Below the pieces are notes generated by a model that worked only from the letters and a program-made list of their open reading frames with translations, ran no database searches and was not told the origin of the DNA. A DNA stretch of 54,458 nucleotides from Amycolatopsis rhizosphaerae (GTDB lineage Bacteria; Actinomycetota; Actinomycetes; Mycobacteriales; Pseudonocardiaceae), in assembly GCF_007713715.1 (NCBI RefSeq), contig NZ_VJWX01000003.1, positions 1 through 54,458 of the forward strand, in the 5' to 3' direction. Both the position numbers and the translations under genes were made by a program. Of the stretch, positions 35,008-44,125 are shown one piece after another. Numbering within the stretch: the first letter of the stretch is position 1; every line of letters begins with the position of its first letter.

Positions 35008-35681
35008 CGCAAGCCTCCTTTGCGACGCCCACGGCGTTCCATCAAGGCGCATACTCCACCGCGTCGGTCGCCGGCACGAGGGCCATTGGACCCTGACGGC
35101 GTCCAGCGGTCGCTCCGGTTCTGAACGCGCGCGGGACGGAATTGCGTGCCCATCCCGCCGGACCATCACCAGGCGCGTCGGGACTTGATGAAGCAGAGGC
35201 TCCCGCGATCGTGCCGGCCGACGCATTGGCTCGCGCGGCGCTGCAAGCAACGGCCAACATCTGGTGTCTGGTCGATCCGCGTGTCGGGGCTCGGGCTCGG
35301 CGGCGCGTCTCCACGTCCTTGGCAGGGCCAACGATCGCTACTACCTGAGCACGCTTGGAGCGCAGAAAACACTGAGTAAGAAGGGGAAATGGGCGGGCGT
35401 CGAGGAGCAGGTTCTGCCGGGCTACGTCGCCCGGGTAGACCGGTACCTGACCGCCATTGGACATTCGGGCAGCGCCCAGTACAACTTTGCAGTTACTACA
35501 CGTTGCGGTTGGGGCGTCACTCGAAGGCCGGGCACCCGGCGGCTTCAGCTGTTGTCGGCGTACACGTAGGACGCCAACCGCGGTTCGGCGGCCACATGCG
35601 GGTGGAGCGCGAGCTCTTTCGCGACCACGGCGGCCGAGGAGGCGTAGTCGGTGGTGAAGGTGACCGGATCGACGCAACTAC
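35008..35681. other. no supported gene; probable gene fragments
   Basis: About 0.7 kb. A minus-strand frame ending at 35557 reads as a plausible protein C-terminus (VTFTTDYASSAAVVAKELAL and a stop) and a plus-strand frame around 35330-35500 contains RYYLSTLGAQKTL. Neither has a start with RBS or a family I recognise. They look like leftovers of deletions. Confidence 0.4.
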
Positions 35682-36083
35682 TCAAAACTCCCCCAAGTCC
35701 GCAAAATACTGAGCGACATCAAAATTGGCAATCAAACGGGCGAGACCAATCGGAGTCTGCCCGCTCGCGTTCTCAGCCATGGGGTCAGCACCACGCTCTC
35801 GCAGTAGGAGAATAAGATCGCCCCTGCCCCGGGAATTGAACACCGCAACAAATAGCGCGGTGTTTCCAAATCGATTTCTCCGATCGATCTCCGCGCCACC
35901 ATCCAGGAGCGCCCGCGCTGCACCGACGTGACCCTCCTGCGCCGCGAGATGCAACGGAGTGAACCCATTATTGTCGGCAGTACTGGGGTCAGCGCCAGCA
36001 GCAATCAGTTGCTCGACTTCAGCAGGATCCCCACGCAAAGCCGCAGCATGGAGCGGGGTCCGCCCCTGGTTATCAACGTACAT
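35682..36083 (-). CDS. ankyrin-repeat protein
   Basis: A 133-residue protein made of about four ankyrin repeats: repeated GxTPLHxAAxxGxxxxxxxLLxxGA patterns (GRTPLHAAALRGDPAEVEQL, GFTPLHLAAQEGHVGAARAL and two degenerate ones). Its base composition is visibly lower in GC than its neighbours, which suggests recent acquisition. Small solo ankyrin proteins commonly act as toxin immunity or binding proteins. No partner gene was recognised next to it. It ends 670 bases from the MDR gene and starts 68 bases from the TetR stop. Confidence 0.85.
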   Translation of the reverse strand: MYVDNQGRTPLHAAALRGDPAEVEQLIAAGADPSTADNNGFTPLHLAAQEGHVGAARALLDGGAEIDRRNRFGNTALFVAVFNSRGRGDLILLLRERGADPMAENASGQTPIGLARLIANFDVAQYFADLGEF

Positions 36084-36150
36084 TATGGCCCGATATGCCG
36101 GGCAAGATCATGGTCGAAAAACACCGCATGAACAGGCGTGTGGGGCCGGT

Positions 36151-36756
36151 TCACGCGCTGTCCGATCCCCCGGCGTGCCAGCCGCGGAGGAGCGCGCTGA
36201 GCGCCTGCCTGGCGAGCCGTTGCGCCCGCTCGGTCCCGATGGCGTCGTGGCGGCCGAGTGAAGCTATGCCGTAGAGCGTCCCCCACACGATCTCGCACGC
36301 GTCGGCGCTGTCGGCCAGTACGACGCCATGCGCGTCCGACCAGGTGGCGAGCAGGCCCAGCAGGAGGTTGATGGTCGGCAGTGCGGCGAGCCGGCGCCCG
36401 TCCGCGTCGACTGTGGTGTCGTTCATGGCCTGGTAAAGGTGCGGGTGCTCGTCGGCGAACCGCACGTACTCGGACGCGACGCGCAGCATGCGCCGGTCGA
36501 TGTCCGGTTCCTCGGCGGCCGCTCGCCCGACCTCTTCCGTCATCAGGCGGTAGCCGTGTGCGACCAGTTCCAGGACGAGCGCGTCCTTGTTGGCGAAGTA
36601 CTGGTAGACGATCGGCGGCGTGTACTCCACGTCGGCCGCGATGCGGCGGATCGTCAGTGCGGCGGCACCCTCGGTCTCGAGGACGTGCAGTGCGGCCTGG
36701 ATGATCCGGTCGCGAGTGCTCGCCCGTTCGCGGGCGCGTCGTGTGCTGCTCGGCAT
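36151..36756 (-). CDS. TetR family regulator
   Basis: A 201-residue TetR protein (TRDRIIQAALHVLETEG, then LTIRRIAADVEYTPPIVYQYF as HTH, plus a C-terminal TetR_C domain). ATG 36756 has GGAG 8 bases before it; two upstream starts at 36762 and 36765 have none. It is divergent from a Dabb-domain gene across two 15-bp palindromes that overlap the promoter of that gene, so it most likely represses both. Confidence 0.88.
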   Translation of the reverse strand: MPSSTRRARERASTRDRIIQAALHVLETEGAAALTIRRIAADVEYTPPIVYQYFANKDALVLELVAHGYRLMTEEVGRAAAEEPDIDRRMLRVASEYVRFADEHPHLYQAMNDTTVDADGRRLAALPTINLLLGLLATWSDAHGVVLADSADACEIVWGTLYGIASLGRHDAIGTERAQRLARQALSALLRGWHAGGSDSA

Positions 36757-36802
36757 GTCCATCACTCCGCTCAGGTGGTCCCCAGGACGGTAACCGTCCC
36801 TC

Positions 36803-36832
36803 TTGACAATGATCTCGCGGCATCCTTAGTCT
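36803..36832 (+). promoter_or_regulatory. promoter of the Dabb gene
   Basis: TTGACA (36803-36808) and TAGTCT (36827-36832) with an 18-base spacer. The -10 runs into the first TetR palindrome and the start point should lie within it, a steric repression design. Confidence 0.6.
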
Positions 36833-36844
36833 AACGACGTTAGA
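36830..36844. promoter_or_regulatory. TetR operator 1
   Basis: TCTAAC-GAC-GTTAGA, a perfect palindrome apart from the centre, next to a second copy 18 bases on (centre to centre). Confidence 0.75.
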
Positions 36845-36847
36845 AAA

Positions 36848-36862
36848 TCTAACCTCGTTAGA
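36848..36862. promoter_or_regulatory. TetR operator 2
   Basis: TCTAAC-CTC-GTTAGA, same half-sites as operator 1. It ends just before the Dabb ribosome site (AAGG). Confidence 0.75.
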
Positions 36863-36878
36863 AGTGAAGGTGCGGGCC

Positions 36879-37283
36879 ATGATCTACCACATCAATCGCG
36901 TCAAGGTGAAGGCCAGCGCGACCCCGGTGCAGATCGAAGCGGCGCTGGAGAGCTGGCGCTACCTGGGCCGGTCGGTCCCCTCGGTGAAGTCGTTCATCGT
37001 CGGCCGTGACCACGGCGGTGACTTCCAGTACAGCGCGGTGTTCGCCGTCGAGGACCTCGACGGCCTCTTCGAGTACCTCACGCACCCGGCGACCTACCGG
37101 ACCGACCACCTCGGGCTGAACCTGGCCGAGGACCTCCACATCTTCGACGTCAGCGACGACGACGATCCCGAGCTGAACGCGAAGATCCAGGAGCTACACC
37201 GGCGCCGCAACGAACTCAACCCCGAGGTGGCCGCGATGCTGGCCGACGTGCCCACCTACCACGGCGCCGGCGTGTCCGACTGA
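36879..37283 (+). CDS. Dabb (stress-responsive alpha+beta barrel) domain protein
   Basis: A 134-residue protein with the Dabb layout: IYHINRVKVKASATPVQIEA first strand and helix, then SVKSFIVGRDHGGDFQYSAVFAVEDLDGLFEYL and HPATYRTDHLG with the conserved His region (quoted in pieces). Dabb proteins are dimeric barrels, some binding small lipophilic molecules or acting as cyclases. ATG 36879 has AAGG 8 bases upstream; GTG 36864 is possible but inside the operator-flanked leader. It is under tight TetR control and is followed by a hairpin and an epimerase-like gene. Confidence 0.82.
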   Translation: MIYHINRVKVKASATPVQIEAALESWRYLGRSVPSVKSFIVGRDHGGDFQYSAVFAVEDLDGLFEYLTHPATYRTDHLGLNLAEDLHIFDVSDDDDPELNAKIQELHRRRNELNPEVAAMLADVPTYHGAGVSD

Positions 37284-37297
37284 CCCTCTCCGGAACC

Positions 37298-37345
37298 GAA
37301 GGTCCAGTGCCGCAAGCCCCGGACCTCGCGGCACTGGACCTTCGA
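37298..37345. terminator. 17-bp perfect inverted repeat after the Dabb gene
   Basis: Arms 37298-37314 and 37329-37345 are exact reverse complements with a 14-base loop. Fits a terminator between the Dabb gene and the next plus-strand gene. Confidence 0.6.
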
Positions 37346-37440
37346 CTCCGCTTCGTCCGGCCGCGCTCTTGATCCTCGTAACGCCGCTCCGGCAACGGTC
37401 GCTCTCGACAGGGCGAACTCTTCTCAAAGGAAAACCCACC

Positions 37441-38355
37441 ATGGTTCAACACATCATCATCGGGGCCGGCTCCATCGGCACGAACGTCGCGCGGCTGCTC
37501 GTCGAGCGCGGCGAGAAGGTCCGCATCGTCACGCGCAGCGGCTCGGGACCTGAGCACCCCCTGATCGAGCGGGTCGCCGCGGACGCCTCCGACGCGGCCC
37601 GCTTGACCGAGCTGTCCCGTGGCGCGGAGGTGATCTACCACTGCGCGAACCCGCCCGCATACACCTTATGGGAGCGTCAGCTACCGCCCCTGCAGACCGC
37701 GGTGATCGAAGCAGCGAAGGCCAACGACGCGGTCCTGGCGCTCACCGGAAGCCTCTACGCCTACGGCAAGCAACCCGGTGGCCGGATGAACGAGCACACC
37801 CCGATGGCCGCCACCGGACACAAGGGCCGCCTGCGCAAGCGCCTGTGGGAGCAGGCGGAAAACGCCGGCATCCGCACCTTCGAGGCCCGCGGTTCCGACT
37901 ACATCGGCAAGGACGCGGCAGGTATCTACTCCCTGCTCATCGCCCCGGCCATGGAAAAGGGCCGCGCCGCCGTCATCACCGGGCACCTGGACATGCCGCA
38001 CACCTTCACCTACAACGGCGACATGGCCAAAGCGTTGGTCACGCTCGCCCTGGACGAACGGGCGTGGGGCCGAGCGTGGCACGTGCCGTCCCCGCCGGCC
38101 ATCACCATCCGCGAGTTCGCGCGGCGCTGTGCCGCCGCCGCGGGCAAGCCCCCGATCAAGCTGATTCAGCTACCGCGCTTCGTCATGCGCGTGACCGGGC
38201 AGTTCGTGCCGATGGCCCGCGAGATGGCCGAGATGGACTACCAGTGGTATGCCCCGTTCCACATGGACGCGACCGAGACGGCCCAGGCCTTCGGCCTGAC
38301 CGCCACGGACCTCGACTTCGCCATTCGTGCCCAAGTCGGTGCGGCTACGGTCTAG
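37441..38355 (+). CDS. NAD-dependent epimerase/dehydratase family protein
   Basis: A 304-residue extended SDR. The nucleotide motif is GAGSIGTN in VQHIIIGAGSIGTNVARLL, followed by ADASDAARLTEL and the conserved EVIYHCANPP. The usual YxxxK is not evident: the corresponding part reads TGHKGRLRKRLWEQ, as in an atypical branch of the family, so the activity could be reductase-like or lost. AAAGGAAAAC precedes ATG 37441; the frame opens earlier at 37369. It follows the Dabb gene and a hairpin, and ends at another hairpin. Confidence 0.8.
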   Translation: MVQHIIIGAGSIGTNVARLLVERGEKVRIVTRSGSGPEHPLIERVAADASDAARLTELSRGAEVIYHCANPPAYTLWERQLPPLQTAVIEAAKANDAVLALTGSLYAYGKQPGGRMNEHTPMAATGHKGRLRKRLWEQAENAGIRTFEARGSDYIGKDAAGIYSLLIAPAMEKGRAAVITGHLDMPHTFTYNGDMAKALVTLALDERAWGRAWHVPSPPAITIREFARRCAAAAGKPPIKLIQLPRFVMRVTGQFVPMAREMAEMDYQWYAPFHMDATETAQAFGLTATDLDFAIRAQVGAATV

Positions 38356-38375
38356 ACCATTGGGTCGGTAAGAAA

Positions 38376-38413
38376 ACCGGTCCTGACCAACGAGAACGCC
38401 AGTCAGGACCGGT
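38376..38413. terminator. 12-bp inverted repeat after the epimerase gene
   Basis: ACCGGTCCTGAC (38376-38387) and its reverse complement (38402-38413) flank a 14-base loop, beginning about 20 bases past the stop codon. Confidence 0.6.
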
Positions 38414-38505
38414 CGCTGGGTCCGCTTCCTCAGCCGGCCACGTGCTTCCAGCCGACGTTCAACTTCTTTTCCACCGTCGAGATCGAACCCGGTTCAGTCT
38501 TCCCC

Positions 38506-38868
38506 TCATGCGGGTAGGCGCATCGCGACGAACACATGGGGGACGAGGTCCGAGCCCACGTCCTCCTGGATCGCGACGTTGGTGATGGCACCGTCGCCAC
38601 CGTGCAGGCTGGTCGTACCGTGATCGTCGAGGTTGGGCTGCACGAACTCGTCGGTGCGGGTGTAGATGTTGGTGTAGGAGATCCCGGGGAAGGTTTCCTG
38701 GATCGAGTTCATCGCCTGGGTGTAGTGCGAGTTGTAGGTTTGCTGCCACAGCGCCGGCGCGCAACCGACCACAGGCGGGCACATCGCGTCCACGACGACA
38801 CTGCCATGGTTGATGGCACCCAGCGCGATGTAATCGTCCACAATCGACCGCAGATCGAACCTCGGCAT
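38506..38868 (-). pseudogene. N-terminally truncated secreted lipase (CalB/lipase_2-like)
   Basis: The frame encodes SIVDDYIALGAINHGS, CPPVVGCAPALWQQ, TFPGISYTNIYTRTDEFVQP and SSLHGGDGAITNVAIQED, the C-terminal half of actinobacterial extracellular lipases. The catalytic Asp/His region is present but the signal peptide and the GxSxG serine domain upstream are missing. The frame stays open to about 38940 over non-homologous sequence. It is a non-functional relic. Confidence 0.6.
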
Positions 38869-38954
38869 GCCCCTCTTCCCCGCGCCACCAGGCCATGAAA
38901 ACAGCAGGCGGTCCCGTGCGCCGAGGACGCACGGGACCACCTGACGTGACCGGG

Positions 38955-39182
38955 CTACGACGACCTCTCGCTTGCGACGAACCCGTTCCTGGCATGAGCG
39001 CCGTCGCAGAAGGGCTTCTTCGCCGACATTCCGCAGCGGCAGAGGAGCTTCGTCCGGCCGGGCCCGAGGTCGTAGACGTTGTTGTCGTGGTCGACGAGGC
39101 GGACCGGCCCCCTGATCTGGTACGGGCCGTTGTCCACTGTCTTGATCACGACCTCCGGCCGGGCCGGGGGCTGCTCACTCAT
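38955..39182 (-). CDS. CDGSH iron-sulfur domain protein
   Basis: A 75-residue mitoNEET-type protein. The cluster ligands are visible as CRCGMSAKKPFCDGAH (C-x-C-x2-S-x3-P-x-C-D-G-x2-H), which binds a redox-active 2Fe-2S cluster. ATG 39182 overlaps the stop of the copper chaperone gene by 4 bases, so the two are co-translated. A CDGSH protein in a copper operon suggests a link between copper stress and Fe-S or redox state; this is inference. Confidence 0.88.
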   Translation of the reverse strand: MSEQPPARPEVVIKTVDNGPYQIRGPVRLVDHDNNVYDLGPGRTKLLCRCGMSAKKPFCDGAHARNGFVASERSS

Positions 39183-39391
39183 CCTCGGCTCACGACCTCG
39201 TAACCGGCACCGGCGATCGCCGTGGTGACCTGCCGCTCGTCGATCGGCGCGTCACTGGTCACCGTGACCTCGCCGGTCGCGATATCGACGTCGACGTCGG
39301 TGATGCCCGCGACGCCGGTCACCGCGGTGGTCACCTTGTTCATGCAGCCGGAGCAGGTCATGCCCTTGACGGTGTAGACGGCGGTGCTCAT
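39179..39391 (-). CDS. copZ: copper chaperone, heavy-metal-associated domain (CopZ-like)
   Basis: A 70-residue HMA-domain protein with the metal-binding GMTCSGC motif near the N-terminus, the expected fold and length for CopZ. It should carry Cu(I) to the CopA ATPase. AGGAGG precedes ATG 39391. It starts the minus-strand half of the copper locus, which faces the plus-strand exported protein/CopA pair across CsoR-type sites, so copper induction is likely. Confidence 0.9.
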   Translation of the reverse strand: MSTAVYTVKGMTCSGCMNKVTTAVTGVAGITDVDVDIATGEVTVTSDAPIDERQVTTAIAGAGYEVVSRG

Positions 39392-39426
39392 CAGTTGCCT
39401 CCTGGTCAGCCGTATCCAACTCACTG

Positions 39427-39446
39427 CCCCCTAGGGGTGGGGGGTA
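39427..39446. promoter_or_regulatory. CsoR-like operator site A
   Basis: The plus strand reads CCCCCTAGGGGTGGGGGGTA(T), a G-tract palindrome of the type bound by the Cu-sensing CsoR repressor. It lies close to the copZ start codon (39391). Confidence 0.5.
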
Positions 39447-39476
39447 TGTCGATCACGCTAGCACGCATATCTTCAA

Positions 39477-39493
39477 ATACACCAGGGGGGTAT
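39477..39493. promoter_or_regulatory. CsoR-like operator site B
   Basis: On the minus strand it reads ATACCCCCCTGGTGTAT, one or two bases from the CsoR consensus ATACCCCCCTGGGGTAT known in actinobacteria. Confidence 0.6.
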
Positions 39494-39551
39494 CTGCCGA
39501 AGGTGGTCCTCCTCAGGGCTCCGACACCAGCAGGCGATCACAGATTCGATC

Positions 39552-39580
39552 TTGACATCGATACCCCCCACCCGTATAAA
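39552..39580 (+). promoter_or_regulatory. promoter of exported protein/copA with CsoR-like site C in the spacer
   Basis: TTGACA (39552-39557), 17-base spacer, TATAAA (39575-39580). The spacer and -10 hold the palindrome ATACCCCCCACCCGTAT (39561-39577). Binding there would block RNA polymerase; copper release of CsoR would induce the operon. The 98 bases from here to the next ATG hold a further G-rich tract (39617-39637). Confidence 0.7.
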
Positions 39581-39677
39581 TGTCCCTGTCGGCGAACGAG
39601 CTCACCGCCGCTCCCCGGAATACCGGTAAGGGGTAGGTGACCGCACAACGGACAGCCCGAGGACAGGAAAGAAAGTC

Positions 39678-40652
39678 ATGAACACTGCAGGAAAGCTCTC
39701 CGTCTACGGTGCGGCGCTCGCCCTGGTCGCCGGTGGCGGCTGGGCGATCGGCACCGCTGCCGGTCCCTTCACCAGCGAAGCCGGCTCGCTCGGCACCAAG
39801 GACACCGGGCACGGGGACCACCACCACACCACCGCCGGGGAGACCGCACCCGACCAACCCGCGGGACTGTCGTCGTCCAAGGACGGCTACACCCTCTCCC
39901 CCGCCAGCGCCACGCTGACCCCGAGAACCACCAACGAGTTCTCCTTCCGGATCACCGGGCCCGACGGTAAGCCGGTCACCGGGTTCGACGTCGAGCACGA
40001 AAAGCGCATGCACCTCATCGTGGTGCGCCGCGACACCGCCGGGTTCCAGCACGTCCACCCGGCGATGGCCGCCGACGGCACATGGACCGTCCCGCTGGCC
40101 GTGGCGGACCCGGGCAGCTACCGCGCCTTCGCCGACTTCGCCCCGACCGGGGGGCGGGCCACCACGCTCGGGGTCGACCTGGCCGCGGCGGGAGACTTCC
40201 AGCCGGTGGCCTACCCGCCGTCGCGGGTGGCGGAAGTGGCGGGCTACCAGGTCCGCCTCGACGGTGACCTGACGCCGGGGCATACCGCGAAGGTGACGGC
40301 GACCGTCACCAAGGACGGCCGGGAGATCACCGACCTGCAACCCTACCTCGGCGCCTACGGGCACCTGGTCGCGCTTCGCGACGGGGACCTGGCTTACCTC
40401 CACGTGCATCCCGACGGGTCGCCGGGCGACGGGGCCACCCGCCCCGGCCCGGATGTGACGTTCCGCGCGGAAGTCCCCTCAGCCGGTACCTACCGGTTGT
40501 TCCTCGACTTCCAGCACGAGGGCACGGTCCACACGGCCGAATTCACCGTGTCCACCGTGTCCGATTCGGACACCGGCACCACCGAACCCCACCCGCAGTC
40601 CGCGTCTTCGCACCCCGAACCGTCCGACGACGGTCACGGCGGCCACGGCTGA
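39678..40652 (+). CDS. exported His-rich copper-associated protein
   Basis: A 324-residue protein with a single N-terminal hydrophobic segment ([19 protein letters not shown]) that anchors or exports it. The mature part has a His cluster (GHGDHHH), a repeated motif [18 protein letters not shown] and [27 protein letters not shown], and a His-rich C-terminal tail (DDGHGGHG). It looks like an extracytoplasmic metal-binding protein of copper loci. It starts the CsoR-controlled plus-strand unit, 28 bases before copA. The reaction or role is not established; copper storage or delivery is likely. Confidence 0.75.
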   Translation: MNTAGKLSVYGAALALVAGGGWAIGTAAGPFTSEAGSLGTKDTGHGDHHHTTAGETAPDQPAGLSSSKDGYTLSPASATLTPRTTNEFSFRITGPDGKPVTGFDVEHEKRMHLIVVRRDTAGFQHVHPAMAADGTWTVPLAVADPGSYRAFADFAPTGGRATTLGVDLAAAGDFQPVAYPPSRVAEVAGYQVRLDGDLTPGHTAKVTATVTKDGREITDLQPYLGAYGHLVALRDGDLAYLHVHPDGSPGDGATRPGPDVTFRAEVPSAGTYRLFLDFQHEGTVHTAEFTVSTVSDSDTGTTEPHPQSASSHPEPSDDGHGGHG

Positions 40653-40680
40653 TCCGGCGATCGAGAAAGGGAACACCACG

Positions 40681-42954
40681 ATGACTTCCACTTCGCCCGA
40701 CTTGCGGCCCGCCGGCGAGCAGCGGGACATCGAACTGGCGATCGGCGGCATGACCTGCGCCTCCTGCGCGATGCGCATCGAGCGCAAGCTGAACAAGCTC
40801 GACGGGGTCACCGCGACCGTCAACTACGCCACCGAGAAGGCGAAGGTCGTTTTCCCCGTCGGCCTGGACCCGGCCACTTTGGTCAGTCAGGTCGAAGCGG
40901 CGGGCTACTCGGCCACCGTGCCGCAGCCCGAATCCACGGAACGGAAGGAGACGGACGCCGAAGAGGACGATCCGACACGACCGCTGCGGCAGCGCCTGAT
41001 CGGTTCGCTCGTGCTGTCGGTGCCGGTGATCGCCCTGGCGATGGTCCCGGCGCTGCAGTTCACCTACTGGCAGTGGATCTCGCTGACGCTGGCCGCGCCA
41101 GTGATCGTCTGGGCCGCCTGGCCGTTCCACAAGGCGGCATGGACGAACCTGCGGCACGGCGCGGCCACAATGGACACGCTGATCTCGATGGGCACCCTCG
41201 CCGCGTTCGCCTGGTCGCTGTACGCCCTGCTGTTCGGCAGCGCCGGCACACCCGGCATGACGCACCCGTTCGAGCTCACCATCGAGCGCATCGGCGGCGA
41301 CGGCAATATCTACCTCGAGGTCGCCGCCGGGGTCACCACGTTCATCCTCGCCGGCCGCTACTTCGAGGCCCGCTCCAAGCGGCGGGCCGGAGCCGCCCTG
41401 CGCACGCTGCTCGAACTCGGCGCCAAGGAGGTGGCGGTACTGCGAGGCGATCGGGAAGAGCGCATCCCGGTCGAGCGGCTGGTGGTGGGCGACCGCTTCG
41501 TGGTCCGGCCCGGCGAGAAGATCGCCACCGACGGCGTGATCGAGGAGGGCAGCTCCGCGGTCGACGCCAGCATGCTCACGGGCGAGTCGGTGCCGGTCGA
41601 GGTCGGCCCTGGTGACCCGGTCGTCGGCGCGACGGTGAACTCGGGCGGGCGGCTGGTGGTGCGGGCGACCCGGGTCGGTTCGGACACGCAGCTGTCGCAG
41701 ATGGCGAAGCTGGTCGAGGAGGCACAGACCGGCAAGGCGGCCGTGCAGCGGCTCGCGGACCGGATCTCCGGGGTGTTCGTGCCGATCGTGATCGCCCTCG
41801 CGGTCGGGACCCTGGCGTTCTGGCTCGGCGCGGGCGGGACCGCGTCCGCGGCCTTCACCGCGGCCGTCGCGGTGCTGATCATCGCGTGCCCCTGCGCGCT
41901 CGGGCTCGCCACGCCGACCGCTCTGCTCGTCGGAACCGGCCGGGGAGCCCAGCTGGGCATCCTGATCAAGGGACCGGAAGTGCTGGAGTCCACCCGGCGG
42001 GTCGACACGATCGTGCTCGACAAGACCGGCACGGTCACCACCGGCAAGATGGCGCTCATCGACGTGCACACGGCCGACGGCGTCGAGCCCGGCGAGGTGC
42101 TGCGGCTGGCGGGCGCGCTGGAGAACGCCTCCGAGCACCCGATCGCCCAGGCCGTCGCGAACGGTGCGCGGGACAGGGTCGGCGACCTGCCGTCCGTCGA
42201 AGGCTTCACCAACATCGAGGGTCTCGGCGTGCAGGGAATCGTCGATGGCAAGGCCGTCCTCGTCGGCCGCACCAGCCTGCTCGAGGACTGGAGTCAGCAC
42301 CTCCCACCCACGTTGGCCCAGGCGAAGGCCATGGCCGAGCAGCAGGGCAGGACGGCCGTCGCGGTGGGCTGGGACGGCCAGGCCCGGGCCGTGCTGATCG
42401 TCGCGGACACCGTCAAGTCCACCTCCGCCGAGGCGATCCGCCAGCTGCGCGAACTCGGCCTCACCCCGGTCCTGCTGACCGGGGACAACGCATCGGTGGC
42501 GAAGGCCGTCGCCGCCGAGGTCGGCATCGAGCAGGTGATCGCCGAGGTCCTGCCCCAGGACAAGGTGGAGGTCGTCAAAGGGCTGCAGGCCGAGGGCAAG
42601 GTCGTGGCGATGGTCGGTGACGGCGTCAACGACGCAGCCGCACTCGCCCAGGCCGACCTCGGGCTCGCGATGGGCACCGGCACCGATGTCGCCATCGAAG
42701 CCAGCGACCTGACCCTGGTGCGCGGCGACCTCAGGGTCGCGGCCGACGCGATCCGGCTGTCCCGGCGGACCCTCCGCACGATCAGGGGCAACCTGTTCTG
42801 GGCCTTCGCCTACAACGTCGCGGCGCTGCCACTGGCCGCGGCCGGCCTGCTCAACCCGATGATCGCCGGCGCGACCATGGCGTTCAGCTCCGTGTTCGTC
42901 GTCAGTAACAGCCTGCGGCTGCGGGGCTTCCGCAGCGCGATCACCGCGGGGTGA
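40681..42954 (+). CDS. copA: copper-translocating P1B-type ATPase
   Basis: A 757-residue P-type ATPase. One N-terminal HMA domain with GMTCASC (23-29), TGES (300-303) actuator loop, CPC metal site in membrane helix (403-405), DKTGT phosphorylation site (447-451), the SEHPIAQAV nucleotide-domain motif and GDGVND. CPC plus HMA indicates Cu(I) export. It follows the exported His-rich protein by 28 bases and is controlled by the CsoR-like promoter. A 14-bp hairpin ends the unit. Confidence 0.95.
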   Translation: MTSTSPDLRPAGEQRDIELAIGGMTCASCAMRIERKLNKLDGVTATVNYATEKAKVVFPVGLDPATLVSQVEAAGYSATVPQPESTERKETDAEEDDPTRPLRQRLIGSLVLSVPVIALAMVPALQFTYWQWISLTLAAPVIVWAAWPFHKAAWTNLRHGAATMDTLISMGTLAAFAWSLYALLFGSAGTPGMTHPFELTIERIGGDGNIYLEVAAGVTTFILAGRYFEARSKRRAGAALRTLLELGAKEVAVLRGDREERIPVERLVVGDRFVVRPGEKIATDGVIEEGSSAVDASMLTGESVPVEVGPGDPVVGATVNSGGRLVVRATRVGSDTQLSQMAKLVEEAQTGKAAVQRLADRISGVFVPIVIALAVGTLAFWLGAGGTASAAFTAAVAVLIIACPCALGLATPTALLVGTGRGAQLGILIKGPEVLESTRRVDTIVLDKTGTVTTGKMALIDVHTADGVEPGEVLRLAGALENASEHPIAQAVANGARDRVGDLPSVEGFTNIEGLGVQGIVDGKAVLVGRTSLLEDWSQHLPPTLAQAKAMAEQQGRTAVAVGWDGQARAVLIVADTVKSTSAEAIRQLRELGLTPVLLTGDNASVAKAVAAEVGIEQVIAEVLPQDKVEVVKGLQAEGKVVAMVGDGVNDAAALAQADLGLAMGTGTDVAIEASDLTLVRGDLRVAADAIRLSRRTLRTIRGNLFWAFAYNVAALPLAAAGLLNPMIAGATMAFSSVFVVSNSLRLRGFRSAITAG

Positions 42955-42978
42955 GCGATCCACGCGAGGCGGATGACA

Positions 42979-43013
42979 GGCGGTCGGCGTTCACGACAAG
43001 AACGCCGACCGCC
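42979..43013. terminator. 14-bp perfect hairpin after copA
   Basis: Arms 42979-42992 and 43000-43013 with a 7-base loop, 24 bases past the copA stop. Confidence 0.65.
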
Positions 43014-43059
43014 CGGTATTACTATGCCGGGTGGCGCGAGTCCTACCAACGCGGGATCC

Positions 43060-43385
43060 GGCCACCCCGGAACGGCCCGGAAAACATCGCGCACGCCACG
43101 TACACCACCGCACCCAGGCATGCACGGCCTGGGTCAGGTGCTCGTAGCCGGGATAGCCGTCGCGGACCAGGACACCGGTGAATTTGCCGATCACCGTCGC
43201 GCACCCCGGACAAACCTTCGACACCCGCTGCCACTCGGTGACCTCCAGCGGTGGCACCGGACCCGCGTCCACCACCTGGCGCCGCTCACGGCCCGCCTCA
43301 GCCGAATCATGAAGCGACAACGCACATTCCCGGCAGAACCGCGGCTCGATCACCACAGTCTCATCAGGATCACCGATCAGTGACC
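43060..43385 (-). pseudogene. IS66-family transposase remnant
   Basis: The minus strand encodes VVIEPRFCRECALSL, RRQVVDAGPVPPLEVTEWQR, then CPGCATVIGKFTGVLVRDGYPGYEHL. These are the zinc-finger part and the first DDE block of IS66 transposases (TEYxxxxxxCxxCG and VLVSDxYxGYxHL) with the part between them deleted. No start or inverted repeats remain. Confidence 0.6.
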
Positions 43386-44125
43386 GCGACGATGACGACG
43401 GTGCCGATCAGGCTTCGAGCCGGCTCACCGGTCGCACGCCGTCGCGACCCCAGGTCATGGTCAGCACGTCCTGGCCGCCCGCAGGGCGGGTGCTCTGTTC
43501 GACTGGTGGGAGTGAACCGCCCCGGCCGGCCCGCACGCCGCGAACACGACGGATAGGACACGGGAAACGACGAAGGAACCCGCCTCCGGTCCCCGGCACG
43601 GCGGCGATGCCTGGAGAGGCAATTCCCGCGGGTCGTTCGGCCAGCTTGCGCAGCCGAACCTTGCCCCTCGCCCGCCGGGTCTGCAACGCTGATCGCAAGA
43701 TCATCCGAAAGAGTCCACTGAGGAAATCCGCCGGGCCACCATCCCCGGCCCCTTCTGGTGCGGTCAGGACGTTCCGGGAGCATCGGCATCGCCGGGAAGG
43801 AAGCCAGCGTGCCGATGCGGACGTTCGCGTTCCTTCACCCAGCACCCCTGCCACTTCGACAGTCCGAAGGATATACGTGCGGATTCGCTTGCCCGGACCG
43901 GTGAAACTCCTGCGGACCGGCCGAACGGCGATCGGTCCCAGGAGCAGTGCGGTAGTGCCGCGGTGTTGGAGACGCACGCAACCTTTTCTCTGTCGCGTAC
44001 GTCTCGAAGGGAGGCTTGTATGAACGGGAGTCGGGGAAGGCAAGGCACGGCCATGCGATCACGCGTACCCGACGTTTCCCGTCGGCCATTGGATGTCCGA
44101 AGTGGACGAATGAAGGGGGATCGTG
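43386..44125. other. long leader/intergenic region before the MFS-NRPS-glyA unit
   Basis: About 0.74 kb. Both strands have long open frames here, but composition is arginine/proline-rich and unlike protein. A GGGAGG ribosome site precedes an ATG at 44020 that reads in a different frame from the MFS gene and stays open inside it. No riboswitch I recognise, no promoter pair I would defend. The length suggests either leader control of the next genes or decay from the IS66 insertion. Confidence 0.4.

Noticed and set aside
40543-42963. 806-codon minus-strand ORF
   Set aside because: Antisense shadow of copA.
43457-44023. 188-codon plus-strand ORF and overlapping minus-strand ORF 43408-44043
   Set aside because: Arg/Pro/Ser-rich without secondary structure pattern, RBS or homology; treated as non-coding leader.
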